A stretch of DNA of 64,000 nucleotides from Heterobasidion occidentale (taxonomy: Eukaryota > Basidiomycota > Agaricomycetes > Russulales > Bondarzewiaceae), in assembly GCA_039111635.1 (NCBI GenBank), contig JBCAQO010000009.1, forward strand, positions 682,001 to 746,000. Direction: 5' to 3'. A program made the position numbers and the translations under genes. Shown piece by piece: positions 59,044 to 64,000 of the stretch. The notes beneath the pieces were generated by a model that worked only from the letters and a program-made list of their open reading frames with translations, had not been told where the DNA came from and searched no databases. Within the stretch, counting starts at the first letter, position 1. Each line of letters starts with the position of its first letter.

Positions 59044-61377
59044 TTAATCGACACGGCGTTGAGTTTTAGGTATAAGCACCCATATGACGGTCATGGTGCT
59101 CATCATAGCAACGACTCTAAAGTTACTATAAGCAGGGAAGCCACTTAAAGAGGAAAAGAACTTACAGGGGCTGTAGTGAACTGATTCCGAATTTGGATGC
59201 TAGGACACCAGTAATCAGAGGAAGGATGGCAGAGCCGGCTTGCCCGATACCCGCGATCCATCCAATGGAGCCAGTAAGGAGCCAGCGTGGAAGGACATTC
59301 TGAGCATGATTCACGAGAATCGGATACATTGGTCCCATCAGGAGACCGATTAAGGACACAGCAACAGCATTTTCGACCAAGGAAGGAACAGCCCAGATGG
59401 TGACTTCCAATCTATCAACCGGCAGATCATGAGACCCTGAGCTAAAGTGACAGAGATGACAGCGTACCCGATGCAGATTAAGGAATACACAAATAGGGCG
59501 CGCTGTTCTCCGATCTGCGTAGATGGTTAAGGAATTTGGAGATGCGATTGCTGATTGGCACGACTGACCTTTCTGTTCAGCCAGATCAGGGCGATACGGC
59601 CAAGCGTCAAACCTGTTTACCATTAGTTTTTCAGTCACTTTGTCAACGCGGGAAGCTTACCACCAAAGAACCCAGATGAAATATAACCTGCACTAGGTCC
59701 ACCTTGGCGTTCCCGAATAATGAACGTCACAATCCAGCCTTTACATCGTCGTCAACATTCAGACAACTTGACGCAAACCGAGAGACCTACCTCCAAGGGT
59801 TACTTCCACGCCTACATAAATGAGAGACCACAAGGCCAGGAAGTGCACAACCTTGAGACCCAAAATCTGTCGATACTTGCTGGCCCCCTCGGTTCCAACC
59901 TCGCCCGCCGCTTCGCCCGCCTCTGCCATGGCCTCTGTAGGACGTTAGCGGATCGGTGTATGGGAGTGGCATATGAACTATACCATCTTGAGTTCTAAGC
60001 CGAAATACGGCAGCGAGGACAGCAGCATTCGACACAGCAATACCGAGAGAAATGAAGTAATGATATGACCAGTGGGACATTTCTGCAAATTGCGTGGCAG
60101 CTAGAGGTGCGGCGAAAGCTCCAAATCCTGCGGAAAATCAGTCCAGAGCATAAGCAGGAAGTGCCAGAAATGCATACCATACGATCCATGTAGGAAACAG
60201 AGTTTAGTAGCCGTGTTTTTTTTCAGACTTCCAACGAATCCATTTGCCCCAGCGTTCTGATGAAGAGTCAGCACTATTGATGAGGTCCAGGGTATGAAAC
60301 GAGTCGCTTACCTGTAAAGCTATGCCAAAGCCTGCAATGCCGTATGAGATGATCATGACGGGAAAGGGTGGCGCGGGTGCTTGCATGGCGTAAGTTACAA
60401 TCTGGCAGAGGGACCCTGTTTTCCTGTGTCAGCTTGGAAGGAGTGCTGCGTAGCTCAACAAATAACCTAAAACCATGACCTTCGCATATGTTACCCACTG
60501 GTCAGAAATATGACTGTCAACGAACACACCTTTCCAAATCCAAATTTATCGCTGAGATGTACGTTGGCAGTCGCCCCAGCAACGAAGCCCTGACCAATTT
60601 TATTGAGCACTGACGAAGACATATACTTTTAATTCTTCGCCTCACGACACAATTAAGAACAAAGATCATTGACACTACGGCGAAGCCCACCTGCGATAGG
60701 AGCAGACAAGTTAGAGCCAATTTGTCAGAGACCTGCGGAGAACTTACGTTATAATGGTTTTGAATTGCTGGAAGAAGGGGTCCGGTACTGCCGTCGTTCC
60801 AACCTTCTAAGAAAAAGCACCAGCAGCATGCAAAGAAGTGAAGACGCCTAAAGTGTCGGTATCTGGCTCTTTGGGTTGCAGAAGTCTGGTTGAGATTGGC
60901 GTCATCTGCGTAATGCAACGACGGGGCAGGAGTTGTGCCAGAGCTCGCGGCTAGTTCCGAGTCAACCTTATCGAGCTCAGGCTCCTCAGGCACATCGTCT
61001 GGTATGGTTCTCGAGCGTTCAAGCACATGGGACGCTAGAGCGGGGAGCTCGACTGTATCTGCACGATCTTCGAACAAGGGCTTCGAAGGACGGGCGAACG
61101 CGAGCTCGGACCGACGACGAACGCGAGTGCTGGGGGCGGTCAGGAAAGATGGAAGGTGATACGCGCTAGTGTCCACAGCCGACTCGTCCCCTAGCTCCGA
61201 AGTTGAGAGCTTGCTACCCATTGGCATGCCCGACCTCGCATTCAACACCTCATCGATGTCGGCTTTTTGGACTTCTCCAACATCTTGTTCGAGAGCTACA
61301 CGAAGAGCCTCGCTTGGGGGAGACATGTTGACTGTCAGCGAGGAGGGGTGGAGAGAGCAGCAGGCGATCTGACTCAT
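59044..61377 (-). CDS. Major facilitator superfamily transporter (fucose-permease/BSC6-like)
   Basis: A long hydrophilic N-terminal tail (about 180 residues, Ser/Glu-rich) precedes the first helix and the signature FFLEGWNDGSTGPLLPAIQ. Later exons give FVAGATANVHLSDKFGFGKV, PVMIISYGIAGFGIALQ, NAGANGFVGSLKKNTATKLC, SHWSYHYFISLGIAVSNAAV and LLTGSIGWIAGIGQAGSAIL, then a last helix MMSTMTVIWVLIP. About ten introns. The substrate cannot be read from sequence; relatives in fungi are mostly uncharacterised. One slip near 59403-59406 (LIDWK / VTIWAVPSLVEN) is repaired by one G. The first ATG at 61377 and a second at 61326 (MSPPSEALRV) are both possible starts. Confidence 0.85.
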
Positions 61378-61850
61378 TGGCAGCTTTTTATACAGTTGTG
61401 AAGCTGCTGATAGTTGTTTTACCTAAGTACGTTGAACGCCTTTAGTAACACGGGTTGGCGATAATCATGGCCAGGTGCTGGAGAAGTCTCGCAGAAAAAA
61501 GTCGGCGTTTTGTTCCGGTGAGAGCTAAAATTTCTTCGGTCCGAATGACGGTCCGGATGGTTTCAGTTTGTGGTCTTATAGAATGTTAGGCTACATTTCA
61601 TGGCAGATTTTGCCGCCATTGTGACAGATCTACCTTGTCTGTGCGGAGAAAGATGTTGGGAAAATGCGTAGCTCAGAAAATGCTGAAATGCAAGAAAGTC
61701 AAGTGGCTGAAGTCGGAACGACCTTTGACCCTAGGTTAGGGCTTACGATTTCTGTCAAGCGGCGACATCAATCCTTCAGCTTCAGGTCAACAACTGTCAA
61801 GCCTAGAGCCTATAAGCTTTATACCCAAGTGCACCACACTAAATACTTGA
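61378..61850. other. Divergent promoter region MFS / YRA1
   Basis: About 470 bases between divergent genes. A small plus ORF beginning at 61664 may be leader. No repeat. Confidence 0.3.
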
Positions 61851-62753
61851 ATGAACGTACATCCTCGAGGCGGGCCTGCAAGGTTCAGCTCCTACTATGG
61901 ACCTAAGCGTCAACTCCTCAGGACCCAACCAGGTCAGGCACCCCCTGCATGGCGTCCCACAAACGTAGCTGCATCTAATGGTAATGTCGCGTCCGCATCA
62001 CGAGCATATACGGGTCTCGGAAGTAAGATTCTTTTGAGTAACTTACCGATGGACGTGGGAGAGGCGGAGATAGAGGTGAGTAACAGCTGAATGTGAACGC
62101 GCACGACGCGGAGTACTGATGATCCGTAGGATCTTTTCAAACGAACAGTAGGGCCAATGAAAGACTTGTTCATCGTCTACAACAGTCAGGCAAAGTCAAA
62201 GGGGATGGCAATCGTTACTTTTCAGCGTCCGGGGGACGCGTCTGTTGCGCGAGCGAAATTCAACAATAAAGTCATTGACGGAAGTGAGCGCTGTTTCGTA
62301 CTTCTTATATAGGCTTCACTGATGGAACGAAGGACATCGAATAAAAATTGAAATCATCGCAGACGTTGATGAAATACCATCTGCCCAACCATCCTCAACT
62401 CCGCCAGCCCCACCAGCCCCACCATCCCTTTTGACCCGGCTCAATGTCAAAGCCACCCCCATTCCTACTGGTCCTGCTGCTAGGAAACCAGTAGCTGCCG
62501 CCCAACAGACTCAAAAAACTGCACCGCCTACGTAAGTATGAACAGTGATACTTTTGATTACATTTGTCTCGTCCTTCAGTCACATATGATGACCGCTAGC
62601 CAACCCAGGGCCCTCCAACCCAAACAGGAACCACTCACAGATTTTCCAACGGGTCCTCGGCGCCGACGTCAAAAGAAAGGCCCCAAACGCATCAAGAAAT
62701 CTGTCGCGCAGCTGGATCAGGAAATGGAGGACTATCGGGCTGGCGTACTATGA
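61851..62753 (+). CDS. YRA1: Yra1/Mlo3/ALY-type mRNA export adaptor
   Basis: REF/ALY RNA-binding protein that couples transcription and splicing to mRNA export. The N-terminus is Arg/Gly-flavoured (MNVHPRGGPARFSSYYGPKR). The RRM opens with SKILLSNLPMDVGEAEIE, continues after an intron with DLFKRTVGPMKDLFIVYNSQ and KGMAIVTFQRPGDASVARAK, and closes with IKIEIIADVDEIPS. The C-terminus is basic (RRRRQKKGPKRIKKS) and ends SVAQLDQEMEDYRAGVL, the typical Yra1 end helix. Three introns, one with an AAG acceptor (about 62284-62334). A short upstream coding exon is possible because relat­ives often start with an extra conserved helix. Confidence 0.88.
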
Positions 62754-63026
62754 CCACGCTCGCGGCTGATGCATGACTTTTTCCTTGGCTAGAGTAGTAA
62801 CACATCTAGGGGCATTCTGTACTGGGCACGTATGGTATATACCATAATTCGAGTCTATAAGCATTGAGAACGATCTTGGCACAGTTGTCGTTGGATATGT
62901 GGCATCCTCGCAAGCCGGCAAATGAAAAGGACACATTAGCCAACCCTTAGCGATATCGATGGGTGACCGATAAATTCCAACATATTGTGGGCCGTGGCTT
63001 CCTTCACCAGCCGAACAGACCTCACT
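62754..63026. other. Intergenic region left of the MITE
   Basis: About 270 bases after the YRA1 stop. No gene seen. Confidence 0.3.
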
Positions 63027-63251
63027 CTCAGTAAAAACGGAATTCAAGTGATAGTCAAGCTCAGACAAAAAATTGGTTTTTTGTCATGTATCCGTCAAGA
63101 AAGTGGCGCAAAAAGTCGTGCACAAGTCATAAACTGCCAAAATTGGACACAACTTTCACACGACTTCTGCACTGCTTTCATGACGGATACATGACAAAAT
63201 ACTAATTTTTGACTGGGCATGACGTTCACTTGAATTTCCGTTTTTACTGAG
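63027..63251. mobile_element. 225-bp MITE with 7-bp target duplication
   Basis: The left end CTCAGTAAAAACGGAATTCA and the right end ending CCGTTTTTACTGAG are near-perfect inverted repeats. Inversion extends inward (ATGTATCCGTCA and TGACGGATACAT). CCTCACT flanks both sides (63020-63026 and 63252-63258). No coding capacity. A diverged relative is at 19041-19215. The target duplication length hints at a hAT-like mobiliser, but that is inference. Confidence 0.85.
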
Positions 63252-63415
63252 CCTCACTGCAGAGTGCGGAGACAACGGTGGACAGCTTACCAGGATACCC
63301 AGCAGTATTCGCGGAGTTTAAGTTGTGGGCTTCATACGTAATACTCCTGACTCACTGTAAGTTAACTCAGGCCATCTTCCTTGGAATCTGAAGCTACCTT
63401 CTGAAGCCTCTCATC

Positions 63416-64000
63416 ATGGTTGCACCGCTGTACACCACAGCATCGGGCCTCTTATTCCATGCTGGCAAAATCCTTGTCATCACGGTGGGGTTGCCTGCTC
63501 GGGGAAAGACTCACATCTCGAGAGCCTTGGAACGCTATCTTCGCTGGGCTGGAGTCAAGACCCAAGTTATATCTTTAGGGGATTACCGCAGGAAGACCAT
63601 CGGAGGCGCGCAGAAGCTGCCGCCTGACTACTTCACTCTCGGTTCGTATTCTGATCGATGGGATGATCTGTTATCAGTCTCAGTTTGTTGTCACGCCGTC
63701 AGGAGAGAAGAGCCCAGAGACGGTAGCGCTGAGGGAGCGGGTGCAGACGGGTTGTGAGCAGATGATCTGGGAGTTCTTCAATGGTGGAGGCCAGGTGGTG
63801 ATATACGACGCCAACAACGGGACGCGGGCACAACGACAACGGCTGGCGGAGAAGTTCGATAAGGATGGAATCCATGTTGTTATGTTAGGTAGCATTGCTA
63901 TTCATTATGTTGGTATACCCGAAGCTGACACATCCCACGTACAGAGTCCATGTGTGATGATAATACGATCATTGAGCGTAACATCCGAAGCGTCAAAATC
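63416..64000 (+). CDS. 6-phosphofructo-2-kinase (5' part; runs off the window)
   Basis: Kinase domain of the PFKFB/Pfk26 family that makes fructose-2,6-bisphosphate, the activator of glycolysis. The start MVAPLYTTASGLLFHAGKIL leads to the P-loop VGLPARGKTHISRALERYL, then SLGDYRRKTIGGAQKLPPDY. After an intron (about 63642-63706) come SPETVALRERVQTGCEQMIW and VVIYDANNGTRAQRQRLAEK; a second intron ends at about 63944, followed by ESMCDDNTIIERNIRSVK. The bisphosphatase half, if present, lies beyond the window. Frame intact. Confidence 0.9.

Noticed and set aside
1..64000. CRISPR arrays, rRNA genes, retroelement polyproteins, viral genes or toxin genes
   Set aside because: Looked for on both strands; no regularly spaced repeats, rRNA-like segments, reverse transcriptase motifs or viral or toxin families seen.

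Overview
The window looks like nuclear DNA of a filamentous basidiomycete, probably an Agaricomycete. Nearly every gene is split by many short introns (mostly about 50-70 nt, GT-AG with a few GC-AG). It carries families typical of that group: several P450s, flavin monooxygenases and Xi-class glutathionyl-hydroquinone reductases. Between them sit ordinary housekeeping genes, and there is one tRNA gene with an intron. No viral, plasmid or bacterial feature is visible. The species cannot be named from sequence alone.

Layout. 0-7.6 kb: a P450 (-), a flavin monooxygenase (+), a Tlg1/syntaxin-6 SNARE (-) and a second flavin monooxygenase (-). 7.6-9.1 kb: an intergenic stretch holding a MITE-like element. 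9-19 kb: a CSC1/OSCA-type channel (-), a FYVE-SAP-RING ubiquitin ligase (+) and a zinc alcohol dehydrogenase (+). 19.7-30 kb: two tandem glutathionyl-hydroquinone reductases (+) and two tandem P450s (-), the second P450 lying between inverted 280-bp repeats. 30.6-41.9 kb: a mitochondrial PPR protein (-), a Swi3/Rsc8 chromatin-remodelling subunit (+), a Gin4/SAD-type kinase (-) and a single-pass membrane protein (+). 41.9-44.5 kb holds no recognisable gene. 44.5-64 kb: a mahogunin-like E3 ligase (-), ribosomal protein L28/uL15 (-), RPB11 (+), the GTPase MTG1 (-), a basic hypothetical protein (-), tRNA-Thr(AGU) (-), a small four-helix membrane protein (-), a bHLH regulator (-), an MFS transporter (-), a Yra1/ALY mRNA export factor (+) and the 5' part of a 6-phosphofructo-2-kinase (+).

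The accessory half (0-30 kb) is rich in oxidative and conjugative enzymes, most of them in pairs: two FMOs, two GHRs, two near-identical P450s, plus another P450 and an alcohol dehydrogenase. This suits detoxification or catabolism of aromatic compounds, but nothing here proves co-regulation.

The most important technical observation is a run of about 18 places where a conserved reading frame continues only if one base is added. Every one is a missing base, and most are a missing C or G in a short run. They occur in accessory genes and also in essential ones (RPB11, MTG1). This fits consensus under-calling in the assembly better than gene decay, so the 'broken' genes here should be read with that in mind. 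No clearly new biological system was found. The more unusual items are the RING domain with a long insertion, two MITE families, the inverted repeats around P450-3, degraded donors in P450-2 and a GC-AG intron subset.
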